A DNA stretch of 64,000 nt from assembly GCA_024803745.1 (NCBI GenBank), contig JANJXV010000037.1:4029001-4093000 (forward strand). Direction: 5' to 3'. Position 1 is the stretch's first letter. The number at the start of each line of letters is the position of its first letter. Positions 1 through 10,767 of this stretch are shown piece after piece. This DNA comes from Megascapheus bottae. Taxonomy: Eukaryota > Chordata > Mammalia > Rodentia > Geomyidae. The notes under the pieces were generated by a model. It saw only the letters and a program-made list of their open reading frames with translations. It was not told where the DNA came from and ran no database searches. The position numbers and the translations under genes were made by a program.

Positions 1-189
1 GGGCATCCTCTTCTCTTCGTTTCCTGCTTTATAATCTTGATTTTTAAATAACCATTTTGAATGTATCTGACAGTGTAGTTAGTATGACACTGAAACAATA
101 GGTATGTATGTTGGGAAAAGCTCCTGGCACAGGACAAATAGGCAGAAGCAACACTAAAAGTATGCAAACATAGAACATTTCAAATATCT

Positions 190-470
190 TTCAAATAGGA
201 TGCCAGTGGCTTAGTTAATTCAGGAAACAGATCCAGAGAATCATGGTTTGAATCCAGCATGGGGTGAAGAGTTACATCTCCATAGTAATCAGAAAGCCAG
301 CCCAGGCAGAAAACATCTGTGAGAATGCATTTCCAATATAATCAACAAAACACCAGGCCTGAGGCCTGGTGGTAGAGTTTCAATTATAAGCAACAAGCTG
401 AGCATGCAGGAGGCCTTGGGTTACAAGCAAATAAATCATTGTAGACCAATAGAAATGAAGGACAACTCTA
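190..470 (+). mobile_element. Degenerate B1/ID composite SINE remnants
   Basis: The phrases 'tcatggtttgaatccagca' and 'aagccagcccaggcagaaaa' match the left part of the composite SINE seen intact at 12141. 'ggcctggtggtagagttt' near 365 looks like an ID head. Divergence is high, so the limits are approximate. Confidence 0.45.
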
Positions 471-1042
471 CAGATGCATAAACTTAGTGAGAGTAAAATT
501 ACAATAAAAAAGACACATAGAATGACCTGTGTAACTAGAAAAATATATCATGTGTTATGAAAGATTAATCCTGCTTATTCCAATAAGATTCATTAAATTA
601 AAATGCAATTTTTAAAATTAGTCAAATAATGCAAAAGAATACGAAAAGTATACGAGATTAAAAATAATAATGAATAACCAACAACTACCAACTAAAAACT
701 TAGGTAGAAAATCTGAACACAGACATAAAAGTAACTACATTAAGTATCAATAAGCCAACCACTAATTAAGCAGGAAAATTATCATGAAAGAAAAGTTCCA
801 TCTATATAACTAGAGATACAATAAATATGAAGATGTAGGCCTTTGATATTTGCCATAAAAATTTGCTGAGACTCACTCTATATTAATCAGAAATATAAAC
901 ACATAAACTTTAATACACAGATAACTCGAGAGGTAGTATATAGAGGAAACCACTAGAGAATCAATTATAAAGGACTGTGTGTATATCAGGAAGACAACTT
1001 CTGAAAGAATCTCAAATTATATATTAAATGAATGAACAATAT

Positions 1043-1238
1043 GTTTTTTTCCCATTCATGTGGTTGGAACTCAGGGCCTGAGCACTGTCCTTGGGCTTTC
1101 TCAAGGCTAGAACTCTACCACTTGAGCCACAAAACCACTTCAGGCTTTTTGCTATGTATGTAGTACTGAAGAATTGAACCTGGGTCTTCATGCATGCTAG
1201 CCAGGCATTCTTAACCACTAGGCTAAACTCCAGGCCCC
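1043..1238 (-). mobile_element. ID-like dimeric SINE (IDL type), antisense
   Basis: Read on the minus strand this has a tRNA-like head, a middle 'AAAAAGCC' linker and a second ID-like half ending in an A-rich tail, which appears as the T-run at 1044-1050. It matches the family seen cleanly at 46416-46619, with scattered substitutions. Confidence 0.8.
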
Positions 1239-1264
1239 AAATAAACAATTATTATATGCTCATT

Positions 1265-1372
1265 TTGAGACAGGGTATTATTATACAGCCCAGGCTAACT
1301 TCCAGCTGTGAGTCTACTTGCTCTATCTCCTGAGTGCAGGGATTTCACGTGTGTGCCACCACCCCTGGCACA
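1265..1372 (-). mobile_element. B1-like SINE, antisense
   Basis: It contains 'gagacagggt', 'cagcccaggctaacttccag' and 'tcctgagtgcagggatt', which is the standard order of a reverse-complement 7SL-derived B1 monomer. Length is near the B1 norm. Confidence 0.75.
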
Positions 1373-1404
1373 CAAATTAGCAATTTGTCCCCTTAGGAGA
1401 ATTT

Positions 1405-1462
1405 CAAATGTAGCTCATGTGGTAGAGCACCTCCCTAGCAAGTTTAGATATCAGTACTGAAA
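1405..1462 (+). mobile_element. ID fragment leading into a purine microsatellite
   Basis: 'agctcatgtggtagagcacc' followed by 'cctagcaag' is an ID-type head. The short element runs straight into the GGAA/GGGA tract, so its A-rich tail probably seeded the repeat. Confidence 0.55.
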
Positions 1463-1470
1463 AAGAATAG

Positions 1471-1603
1471 AGGGAAGAAAGAAGAGAGGAAGGGAGGAAG
1501 GAAGGAAGGAAGGAAGGAAGGAAGGAAGGAAGGAAGGAAGGGAGGGAGGGAGGGAGGGAGGGAGGGAGGGAGGGAGGGAGGGAGGGAGGGAAGGAGGGAG
1601 GCT
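1471..1603. repeat. (GGAA)n/(GGGA)n homopurine tract
   Basis: About 130 bp with purines on the + strand: GGAA units up to about 1540, then GGGA units. The shift of unit from GGAA to GGGA within one tract suggests stepwise mutation and expansion. Confidence 0.95.
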
Positions 1604-1843
1604 AATCTTACATAGTTGAAGATTTTGACATTTTTTTAATAGAACGGGGCAACAAAAAAAATCAATAAATGCCAAAATGATCAGAAAAATTCTACTGAAA
1701 CAGTTGGGCTAATCACACATAACATCTCTTCCACAAATGTAGGTTAAACTCTTTCCATGTGTACACATTATGCTTACCACCACAGACCACCTCCTGATCT
1801 ATAAAACACATGTTAACAAATGTAAACAGAGCCCACCCAGGGC

Positions 1844-1846
<3 letters not shown>

Positions 1847-1892
<46 letters not shown>
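1847..1892. repeat. (AC)n microsatellite
   Basis: 23 uninterrupted AC dinucleotides. The flanks are unique AT-rich sequence. Confidence 0.97.
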
Positions 1893-1897
<5 letters not shown>

Positions 1898-2782
1898 AGA
1901 CAGCTACCAAATAGTGAATATTTTCTGACCTCAATGAATTAAAATTAAAAATGAATAACAGGAAATCCAAAATAGTTGGAATTAGACAATAAACTTTAAA
2001 TAACCAATGTATCGAGAAAGAATAATAAGAGAAATAGAGACTTTTGTAAATGCATGATAAAAAGAAACCTATTAAAATACTACTGGTGCAAATTAGAACA
2101 TGATTTAAAACTAATTTTTAACCTGCTTAGAAAATGCTTATTTTAAAAAAGCATTTTCACAATGATACAAAATAGCAAACTATGTTTTTAATTTAAGAAG
2201 AAAACTAAGAGCAAAGTATAGCCAAAGCAATGAAAAAAATAATAAATTATAAAAGCTAAAATCAATAAAATGGAAAGACATAATTGAAATAAAAACAGCA
2301 GTGACAATACAAGAGCAGAGAAACAAATTACCAACATCAAAAACAGCTTCTACACATATTTAGAGGACAATAAAGCAATAAAAACAACTCTAAGCCAATA
2401 AATTCAACCATCTACATGGAATAGGCAATTCCTCAAAAAATAATTTTTACCCATGGTGACACAAGTACAAACAGAAAACTCAAATAGCCTTGTATCTAGT
2501 AAAGAAATTAAATTTGTTAATCAAAACATTCCAAGGTCAGATGGCTCTATTGGAAAACCTTAAAGAAGACCTTACAATAGTTACATAAAACTTTTCAGAA
2601 AACCAACTATTTATAGCACTATTAATGTGTCCAAAAATACTTTAAAAAAGGAACACTAATAAAGTCATGGCAAATTGCAGACAGCGTTTTCAGGAATGAG
2701 AACACAAAATTTAATAAGATACTAGCAAGTTGAATTAACATATAAAAAGTTGAATCAACAACATACGAAAATAAAAGACCAA

Positions 2783-3008
2783 TTGGGTGCCCATAGCTCA
2801 CACCTATAATCCTGCCTACGCAAGAGGCTGAGATCTGGGGATTCCAGTTTAAAGCCAGCCTGAGCAGAAAAGTCCTTTCAAATATTATCTGTAATTAAGC
2901 ACCAAAAAAAGCTAGACGTGGATCTATGGCTCAAGTGATAGAGCTCTAGAGTTGCTTGCAAAAGCTTAGGTACGGGGTCCAGACCCCATGTTCAAGTCCA
3001 AGTATGAG

Positions 3009-3062
<54 letters not shown>
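2783..3062 (+). mobile_element. B1-ID composite SINE with (AC)n tail
   Basis: The left part carries 'gctcacacctataatcctg', 'aggctgagatctg' and 'aaagccagcctgagcagaaa'. The right ID-like part carries 'tctatggctcaagtgataga'. It ends at about 2998 and grades into a pure (AC)n run at 3012-3062. Confidence 0.8.
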
Positions 3063-3065
<3 letters not shown>

Positions 3066-3278
3066 CGCATCATGGATAATATGATTTCTCTCAGGAAAAT
3101 TATTTTATGTGTGTATTATATTAAAAATATTAATAATCCAAAATTATTCTGCGTATGTATTATATTAACAGAAAAGAAAATATATTTTGATGTTTGAAAA
3201 TAAATAAAAATAACATTTAAAATTGATTATGACAATTTTATGCAAATTAGGACCTATGATGGTAACTTCCTCATTCTT

Positions 3279-3495
3279 TTGTGGTGGTGCCAATTCTGGG
3301 GCTTGAACTTCAGGCTTGGGCACTGTCCAAAGCCAGCATGCTTACCAGTTGAGCCAAAGTGCATTTCAGAATTTGTTGGTGATTATCTGGAGAGATGAGT
3401 CTAATGGGTTTTGCTGCCTAGAGGCTGGCTTTGAACTATGAGCCTCACGTCTCAGCTTCCTGAGTAGCTAGGGTTATAGGAGTGAATCACCTTCA
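3279..3495 (-). mobile_element. B1-ID composite SINE, antisense
   Basis: The reverse complement of the family at 12141: it starts with 'ggggcttgaacttcaggc', has the linker region near 3380, and ends with 'cctgagtagctagggttata'. It is diverged and lies inside the old L1. Confidence 0.75.
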
Positions 3496-3837
3496 AACAG
3501 AAACTGTCTTCATTCTTATGAAAGAAATTTAAGCAAAATCCACAATTTTATATTTAATCAAGAGTTATTCCTTTAGATGAGAAAGAAAGAAAAGATAGCC
3601 ATTCCAGAGTTTTATTGTTATGATACAAATCCCAACTGTTGCAATAATCCAAGAAAAAATATCAGGTATAAATATTACCTCTTCAGAATTGAGCAAATTT
3701 TCAGAAGCAAAATTTCAGAAGCATTTCCATGTATACTGAATCAATAAAATATTTAGAAATAAATTGAACATATAACACGTAATCTTTCTATACCAAAAGT
3801 ACAGTGTATTTCTTAGAGTTCAAACTTTTCTTAATTT

Positions 3838-3990
3838 ACATCTGTGTATAGTAATACACAGATATAATCTCAGCATTCTGGAGGGAGGCTGAAGCAGAAG
3901 AACTGAAAGCTCAAGGCCAGTCTGGGCTACTTAGTAAGATCTCGTCTAAAAAAATTTTTAAAAAGAAAGAAAAGGAAAGGAAATAAAGGA
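3838..3990 (+). mobile_element. B1-like SINE
   Basis: 'ataatctcagcattctgg', 'gaggctgaagcagaagaa' and 'caaggccagtctgggctac' give the B1 order. An A-rich tail with AAAG/GGAA repeats follows to about 3990. Confidence 0.75.
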
Positions 3991-5048
3991 AGACAGCTTA
4001 AATAAGTACGGATTGAAATGTTCCATATTGTTAAAATAAATGTTAATTTGCTACAAGTTATCCGCAGATAAATGGAATACTGATCTTAATCATAGCAAAA
4101 ATTCTTTGAGAAAAATGACAAATGATTATATAGTGTATATAGAGAAACAAAAGGCATAGTTTAAGTCAATCCTGGAATCACAGACAACAAAGATGAACAC
4201 TTTCTTACATAGACATAGCATAACCAAGTCCCTGAGATACTGACAAAGCCAAGAGAGGTATGTCATTATTGGTAAACAAAATAAAGTAGACATCCTGGGA
4301 AAATATCTGCATGCACACTTGCGTTTTCCTAAGAAACAGGGAGGAAAAAAGGCTGCAATAATCCAAGTAGAAATAATTGAATATTCATGAGGAAATATGA
4401 TAAAGCCTAACTCCTGTGCAAAGTATGTAAAATATTAGAGTGAAACATATCAGTATATCTTCTAGATTCAAGGGTAGCAGAGTACTTCTTAGGAAAAACA
4501 CATAATAACCATGAAACAAAGAGATTAACCCACATTCTTCAATATTAAATACTATTATTTGTCAGAGCATGTTCTTTGGGAGATGAATCAGAAAAGTCAC
4601 AAGTTAAGCAAAACATTGCCAAAACACATTGATCTGAGGACTGGAGGACTGATCTGAGGAATTATTTATTTTACAAATAATTCTTTCCAACAATTGGTAA
4701 AGGTTCTGAATAGATCTTTCACTAAAGAATATATACAGTAATATAGATATCGTAAGTATTGGCCAGTAAGCCAACAAGTACTTAGGAAGATGCTCAGATA
4801 CATTAGTCATAAGAAAATGCAAAGTACATTCACATGAAATGACTTCCTGACCTCTGAAAGGGCTAAAATTAAAACACCAGCACCAAACTCTAAATGTTAA
4901 TTAGTTCCACTGGAGCAACTGCCCTCTCATATGTTATTGGTACTTATGAAATGGTATGACTATTTTGGAAATGTCCACACTGTCTCTTATATAACTCATC
5001 CCCACCCCTGCCAATTAAGAGAAAATCACAGAAGACTTATACAAGAAG

Positions 5049-5234
5049 TCTGAGTGGTTTAATTTTTAATTTTTTAAAATTTTATTTTAATGTCAGGGTG
5101 ATGTATACAGGGTTATAGTTACACTGCTCAGGTAGTAGATACTTCTTCAACATTGATACGATTTTTCCATGCTTTTCTCTCACTTTCCCTCTCCCTCTCA
5201 ATCATCTTGTTTTTCCCCTTCCTCTGAGTGGTTT
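5049..5234 (-). mobile_element. 5'-truncated L1 3' UTR insertion with 12-bp target duplication
   Basis: On the minus strand this is the polypurine L1 3' UTR and A-rich tail (T-rich at 5061-5095 on +). TCTGAGTGGTTT occurs at 5049-5060 and again at 5223-5234, flanking a 162-bp body. The end 'gggtgatgtatacagggtta' matches the L1 tails at 11500, 22562 and 62880, and the reverse complement of 39690. It sits inside the old L1M in opposite orientation. Confidence 0.85.
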
Positions 5235-5766
5235 TATATTTACAATAGCACAGACAGGAAATAGCTGTGAAATCAATCAATAGAAGAATAAATGAACATT
5301 AGTATACTCATACCAAAGATAAAGGGCAACAAGCTAAGGAAAAACAAGCTGCTAAAACACCAACAGGATGCATAACTCTCAGAAGCATTGTTCTGAAAGA
5401 AATGAAGAATAAATACTATATGGCTGAATTCATATGACATTCTGTACTAAAATACAAAGATAAATTAGTTCCTCAACATTGAAAACTATAGCCTGAAAAA
5501 AAGCATCACTTAGGAAATGAATAGAAAAGTCAAACTAGTAGAAAATACTGTCAAAATATATATTGAATCAAGAGCTAGCCTCTATTCTAAAATGGAAAGG
5601 AGATGGAAGAATGTCTGCCTCTGATAATGGGAGGTTGCGAGCACCCCTCACTGAGAGGAGCACAAAGGATTATTCTGGGGTAACAGTAAGACATTGTGTC
5701 TTTATAGAGGTTTGTATTATACATATGTTATGATTGGTCAAATTTTCTGAATGACTAAACTTCGTG

Positions 5767-5985
5767 AATTTACAACTATAATCAGAGCTACTTAGGAGAT
5801 TGAAATCTAAGGATCATGGTTTGAAGCCAGCCAGGGCTAGAAAGTTCATGAGACTCTGATCTCCAATTAACTGACAATAAAAAAAAGCCAGAAATAGATC
5901 TGTGGTTCAAGGACCAGCCTTAAGCTGAGGGACAGTGCCCAGGCCTTGAGTTCAAGCCAGAGGACAGACACAGGGGGAAAAAAAG
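5767..5985 (+). mobile_element. B1-ID composite SINE
   Basis: Carries 'tcatggtttgaagccagcc', 'agactctgatctccaattaa', 'gccagaaatagatctgtgg' and 'cagtgcccaggccttgag' in family order. It ends in a short A-rich tail. Confidence 0.8.
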
Positions 5986-6012
5986 TAAAGTTCACATCAA
6001 AGAGAAACTGTA

Positions 6013-6210
6013 AACTGGGCTTGGTGGCATATCCTATAATCACAGATTATAGGGGGCAGATGGAGAATCAAGTTTCAAGGCCAGCCTTAGGCATGTAGGA
6101 ACTTTCAGAACAGCATGTGCTTTATAGTAAGAATGTATTTTGAAGTGTGAGAGACAAGGACATGGTGGAAGAAAGAGGAAGAAAGGGAAGGAAGAAAAGG
6201 AACAGAAAAA
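6013..6210 (+). mobile_element. B1-like SINE, diverged, with purine-rich 3' flank
   Basis: 'ctgggcttggtggcatatcc' and 'aggccagccttaggcatg' are B1-like. After about 6115 the similarity fades, and a GGAAG/AAAAG-rich stretch follows to 6222. Confidence 0.5.
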
Positions 6211-6485
6211 AAAAAGAAAAACTGTAAACTGCAGTGAGTGATTATGCAAGGCGAATAGCCAGAAGTGCTCCAATATTTGTGACTTGTACTTTAAAATGTA
6301 TCAAATCAAATGAGTTGATGAATGCATAGGAGGATGACTAACTACGAATGTAAGTTAAGATAAATATAACAAAATGTTAATGGCATATGGGTGAATTTAT
6401 GGGTGCGATGGTTAATTTTGTGTGTCAACTCCACAGAGCTGAGAGAGCAAGATAACTAAGAAAATGTTTCCAGAAGAGATTAGTG

Positions 6486-6900
6486 CAGCTGGTCCCCTAC
6501 TTACAATGGTTCAATTTCTAGTTCTATGGAATTATGATGATGACAAATGATATTCCATAGAAACCTTTTTTTGTCAGTCCTGAGACTTGAACTCAGGGCC
6601 TAAGCACCATCCTTGGGCATTCTCAAGGCTAGCTCTCTATGACTTGAGACACAGTACCACTTTCAGCTTTTACTATGTATGTGGCACTGAAGAATCGAAC
6701 CCAGGGCTTCATGCATGCTAAGCAAGCACTCTCCCACTAGGCCAAATTCCTGGCCCCTAGAAACCTTTTGAATCTGATTTTTTTCCTATGGTTGCAATAT
6801 GATCTGCGATATTCCCTCTAAATGTTGGATAAGACCAGGAAGCCATGGATCCCATTATGAGTATAAACAAGAGATCTCTACAGGGGCCATGTTGCTAGGC
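6486..6900 (+). mobile_element. Tigger/TcMar-like non-autonomous DNA element inside the LTR
   Basis: 'ggtcccctacttacaatggt', 'atgatgatgacaaatgatat', 'tagaaaccttttgaatct' and 'gatctgcgatattccctct' follow the order of a mammalian Tigger-like MITE as I remember it. The right end is not clearly defined. The SINE at 6570-6757 lies within it. Confidence 0.5.
6558..6769 (-). mobile_element. IDL SINE, antisense, with 12-bp target duplication
   Basis: TAGAAACCTTTT is found at 6558-6569 and 6758-6769, flanking a full dimeric IDL SINE. The A-tail is the T-run beginning about 6565. Removing one duplication and the SINE rejoins the Tigger-like phrase. The insertion is therefore the youngest of three nested events. 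Confidence 0.88.
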
Positions 6901-7192
6901 TGTGATGGTGGTTTAGTTAGGTGTGTGAAATCAATTTTTAATTGTTAGACTGCCCTCATCAATATGGATGGGACTCAGACTATTGGACTGAATAGCTTCA
7001 AGGCCAGAGGAAGTATAGCTTTGGTCTCAACTACCTGGGACATTGTCCTCTCCTGCCCTCTCCCATCTGTGATCCTGATTCTTGGACTGGAAACGCATTC
7101 CTGATTTTCCTTCCTTCAGCTTGTAGCCAGAAAAACGTGGGATTTTCCTAATTGTCTGAGCTGATTCCTCATAATAAATCTCTTTATATGTC

Positions 7193-7262
7193 TGTAGATG
7201 GATCGATAGATACACAGATACATACCTCCAGAGATACATAAATAAACGGATAAGTAGGTAAA
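7193..7262. repeat. GATA/GATACA-rich low-complexity end of the LTR
   Basis: Imperfect 'gatagatacacagatacat' units follow the LTR polyadenylation signal. MLT2-type LTRs often carry such a stretch before their last 40 bp. Confidence 0.6.
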
Positions 7263-7627
7263 TATTCTGATTCTATTTCTTTGGGAGAATGCTGAGCAAA
7301 TCAGAATTCCGCCTTACTTGCATTTGAAAAACATGCCCCAATATTTGAGAAAGAAAGTTTGTGATTTCCACCAGGAAGTTTAAGTATACTCATCACAAAG
7401 CTTGTCTCTGCTACTACTGTTTGCGTGAGCTTGAATAATAGCTAATGTCTCCTGCCCCTGGCTGCGCACAGGGAGACTAGGAAATACTTATTTTAGCTGG
7501 GCAAGGAATGGGAGAAGAGATTCATGGGCATCTGAGTACCTACTGTAAACTCAGTGAATTGTGAGTTTCCTTGCTTCAAGCCATTCAGGTAATTTTAACT
7601 GAAATAAGAAAATTATAGTTTGTAAAG

Positions 7628-8635
7628 ATGGATCCTTCTTTGTCACCTTGCACTAGAATTAACTCCAAATGGATCAAAGACCTGGAGGTAAAAGCTGACA
7701 CACTGAAAACTCTACAGGAAGGAATAGGAGATACACTAGGCCTCCTTGGCACAGGTCGAAACTTTCTTAATAAGGACCAAGAATCACAACAAATTAGAGA
7801 AAGGCTGGATAAGTGGGACTGCATTAAACTGCAGAGCTTTTGTATGGCAAAGGACATAGCTAGTAAACTAATCAGGAAGCCTACAGAGTGGGAGAAGATC
7901 TTCACCAACCAAACAACGGACAAAGGCCTCATATCTAAAATATATCAACAACTCAAAAAATTTAATCACTCCAAAACTAACCTCCAAAGTAACAACCATC
8001 CCATTAAAAAATGGGCCAAAGACTTAAAGAGAGTCTTCTCTGAAGAAGAAACAAAAATGGCCTATACACACATGAAGAAATGCTCAACATCTCTGGTCAT
8101 AAAAGAAATGCAAATCAAAACAACTCTAAGATTCCACCTCACTCCAGCTAGAATGGCCAGGATCAGGAAAACGAATGACAACAGATGCTGGAGGGGATGT
8201 GACCAGGAGGGATCATTACTACACTGTTGGTGGGAGTGCAAACTCATTCAACCACTATGGAAAGCAGTGTGGCAGTGCCTCAAAAGGCTAAACATAGAAC
8301 TCCCCTATGACCCAGCAATTCCACTACTTGGCATTTACCCAACCACCCAGAAACAAGGAGATACTAAACCCACTAGCACAACAATGTTCATTGCAGCACT
8401 ATTCACCATAGCAAAGATATGGAACCAACCTAGATGTCCCTCAGTTGAGGAGTGGATCAACAAGTTGTGGTATTTGTACACAATGGAATTCTATGCTGCT
8501 GTCAGAAAGAATGACATCACCCCATTTGTTAGGAAATGGAAAGACTTAGAAAAAATCATACTAAGTGAAGTAAGCCAGACTCAAAGGAACTTAGGGTCAT
8601 TCGTCATAATCAGTAGAAACCTTGGGCTCTACTAG
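7628..8635 (+). pseudogene. L1 ORF2 C-terminal fragment (335 codons)
   Basis: This is the end of LINE-1 ORF2, the endonuclease/reverse-transcriptase protein; the endonuclease and RT domains are missing because of 5' truncation. The C-terminal CX3CX7HX4C motif is intact: C187, C191, H199, C204. Family-typical phrases '[13 protein letters not shown]' and 'YDPAIPLLGIYP' follow, with 'WYLYTMEFYAAVRK' near the end. Relative to the copy at 53 kb, about 13 nt are missing just after 'aggaacttagg' (near 8591), so the last residues are read in another frame and end at a different stop. The first ATG lies 4 bp after the target duplication and is not a natural start. It cannot encode an active enzyme. 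Confidence 0.93.
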
Positions 8636-8871
8636 CAGAGATTTGTAATAGAGCAAAATCTTGATACATAAGGACATATAATGTGAAGCTAATTGAAAGT
8701 ACCTCCAGGATAATGAAACAAAAGCCATATAATGAATGATTGTTGTCCTTAATGTACTATGTTGTCTCTCATCTCCTTTGCTATCCCTTGGTTATCTCAT
8801 ATTGGTATAGTATCTCACTTTGTTATCTGATATATTGAATTTATTTGTATTTGGATATTTGAAATTTGATA

Positions 8872-8928
8872 GGGAAGGGGGGAAAACCAAGACGGGTGGG
8901 GGGTGTGTGGGGGGAGGGAAACGGGTAC
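8872..8928 (+). other. G-rich tract in L1 3' UTR
   Basis: Several G-runs of three to six lie within about 55 bp on the sense strand, as in other mammalian L1 3' UTRs where such tracts can form G-quadruplexes. The same tract recurs at 54111-54163 in the sister copy. Confidence 0.75.
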
Positions 8929-9055
8929 CAAGACATGTGAAAGGGTATCAATGTATGTGAATTAATGCACCTTCTATCTGGCAAATATCATGTAACCCTT
9001 TTACTAATTATAATAAGAAAAATAAATAAAATAAAAAAGAAAATTATAGTTTGTA

Positions 9056-10332
9056 GTTAGATAATTAATATCGCTCTTTCATTGCTTTCATCTGTTCTCT
9101 TAGTGAAGAAGCATATACAGTATACATTATAAATGCTATAAAAGCAGCATGTGTCAGAGTTGAAAAACAAAACCATATAAACTGCAGCCTAAAGTCAGAA
9201 TTATATAAAGTCAGAAAACCAACGATGGAAGAGAGCTAGTTTCCCTAAGTCTTAGTCCTAGAGACATTAATGCATTGGTGCTCTATCCTAAACTTGCTTC
9301 TTTCTGAGATGAAAAAGATTTGAAATACCTGGACTAGAATTACACAAAGTCAAGAGGATAGGGTTTTACAAAAATCCTCTTTTTTGATAGCCTATCATGT
9401 AGAAAGGTGTTAAGAAAAGGAATGTGTAATGTTTACCAGTTCTAAGTTTCAGATCCTACTATTTTCCTTCCCCACGATCAAGTCAATATAGTGATAGATC
9501 TCCCTGATTCTGGGTAACTCCAGTTTTTACACTTAAAAACATCCAAATGCACAGTATTGCAAAAGAAGCTAGTTGCATGGAAATTAGCATTTACTCCATA
9601 AAGTACACCCATTTTTTTCAAGAGAAACCCTTATTACACATTGAGAGATTTTTCCTTGCAAAAAATTTTGGGATATATACTCGCAGTCTATATTAATCAA
9701 TTAATCATATTCAATATGATCTAAGGCAGCAGTACTTCAGTATAATGGATTTTCCAACGAGGGAAAATTCCAAAGTTTTCAAAGCAGAAGGAAAGAAACG
9801 TAGCACTGTTTAAACAAGTGGTAAGTCTGTTTCTCTAAATGATATTGTCTTGTGGTGTCAATTGAATGGACCTATCTATTTGGGCCAACCTCTGAATTTC
9901 ATCTTGGGTTTCTCAAAGGAATTTAACCAAAACAAGATCCAACAGTGATACTTCTTTTTCCTGTCATTGCTGTTTAAAGGCTGCAATTGGCAATTGTGGG
10001 TATGATATTTGCAAAAATCAGTTCTTGTTTAGTTTCAAATATTGCCAACATTGATGCCTAATATATACAGTTGTCTGACAGCTAGATTCAGTGAGTCACC
10101 TGACAACTGAAGCCTTTCTGTGTCTCCATGATTCAGAGGAAATGGCCCAGTAAATTACAGGTATAAATAATAACATATTTTCAAATATTTCAAGTGTCTT
10201 GATCAGCTTCATAGTAAATAACATTTACTGTAATTTCTGATCTTAGAGATTGAATTAACAAACTGCATTCATTCTCTAAACATTCACTGAATGTTTTGCA
10301 TGCTAAAGTATTAGATCAAGAAATGAGGATGT
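9056..10332. other. No recognised element
   Basis: AT-rich sequence without a long open frame, simple repeat or recognisable transposon. It is treated as unique intergenic or intronic DNA. Confidence 0.5.
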
Positions 10333-10563
10333 CAGCTAGGCAACAGTGGCCCATTCCTATAATCCTAGCTACTTATGAGGCTGAGATCTGAGGACTGTGG
10401 TTCAAAGCTAGCCTGAGCAGAAAATCTGTAGGACTTTTTTTAAAATCTCCAAATGACTGCCAAAAGGCTGGAAGTAAAGATGTGGCTCAAGTGGTATTGC
10501 ACCAACCCTCACAAAAAAAGCTAAAAGACAACACTCAGGCCCTGAGTTCAAGGCCCAGTACTG

Positions 10564-10612
<49 letters not shown>
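10333..10612 (+). mobile_element. B1-ID composite SINE with (CA)n tail
   Basis: 'cctataatcctagctactta', 'aggctgagatctgagga', 'gatgtggctcaagtggtat' and 'ctgagttcaaggcccagtac' are all in place. The tail becomes a 24-unit CA run at 10565-10612. Confidence 0.88.
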
Positions 10613-10616
<4 letters not shown>

Positions 10617-10767
10617 TGGGAAATCAAAATTTCACAAGGTATAACTCCTGTCCACAAGAAGCTCAAATTCTAATTAGAGTTAATACCTTGTTAACTATAC
10701 TACAAAACAATGTTTATGTGATAACTGAAGTTTTTCTTAGGCAGTCAAGGGAGGAATTAGTAGTTCC

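Larger units (their letters stand above)
540..5765 (+). mobile_element. Ancient L1M-type LINE, ORF2 and 3' end, heavily decayed and interrupted
   Basis: The + strand is A-rich and keeps recognisable L1 ORF2 word order: about 2180-2780 resembles the segment between endonuclease and reverse transcriptase, 3515-3840 the segment after the RT active site, 4010-4560 the region that follows it, 4560-4870 the C-terminal part, and 5275-5760 the last ORF2 codons and 3' UTR. No open frame survives. It is broken by SINEs (1043, 2783, 3279, 3838), microsatellites, and an antisense L1 tail at 5061. The 5' limit is uncertain, since 540-1040 is only weakly L1-like. Assignment to L1M is by remembered consensus, not by alignment. 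Confidence 0.55.
6409..7303 (+). mobile_element. MLT2-like ERVL solo LTR, interrupted
   Basis: The start 'ggttaattttgtgtgtcaac' (6411-6430) and the end 'tctatttctttgggagaat' (7272-7290) are the two ends I know from MLT2-type LTRs of the ERVL class. Between them 'actgccctcatcaatatgga', 'ctgagctgattcctcataat' and an AATAAA signal (7173-7178) are in LTR order. No internal retroviral coding sequence is present, so it is a solo LTR. The LTR is split by a Tigger-like element (about 6486-6900), which is itself split by a SINE. Confidence 0.6.
7606..9055 (+). mobile_element. Young 5'-truncated L1 with perfect 19-bp target duplication
   Basis: AAGAAAATTATAGTTTGTA occurs at 7606-7624 and 9037-9055. 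The 1412-bp body between them holds the ORF2 C-terminal coding part, a 3' UTR of about 400 bp and an A-rich tail. The duplication is unchanged and the frame is still open, which argues for a recent insertion. It is closely similar along its shared length to the copy at 52979-54270, but differs clearly from the L1 at 13181-16105, so at least two subfamilies are present. The 3' UTR contains a G-run tract (8872-8928). Confidence 0.95.

Noticed and set aside
2988..3197. Frames with Thr-His or Val-Cys repeats (also 1713, 10408, 20000, 54555)
   Set aside because: Translations of CA/GT microsatellites.
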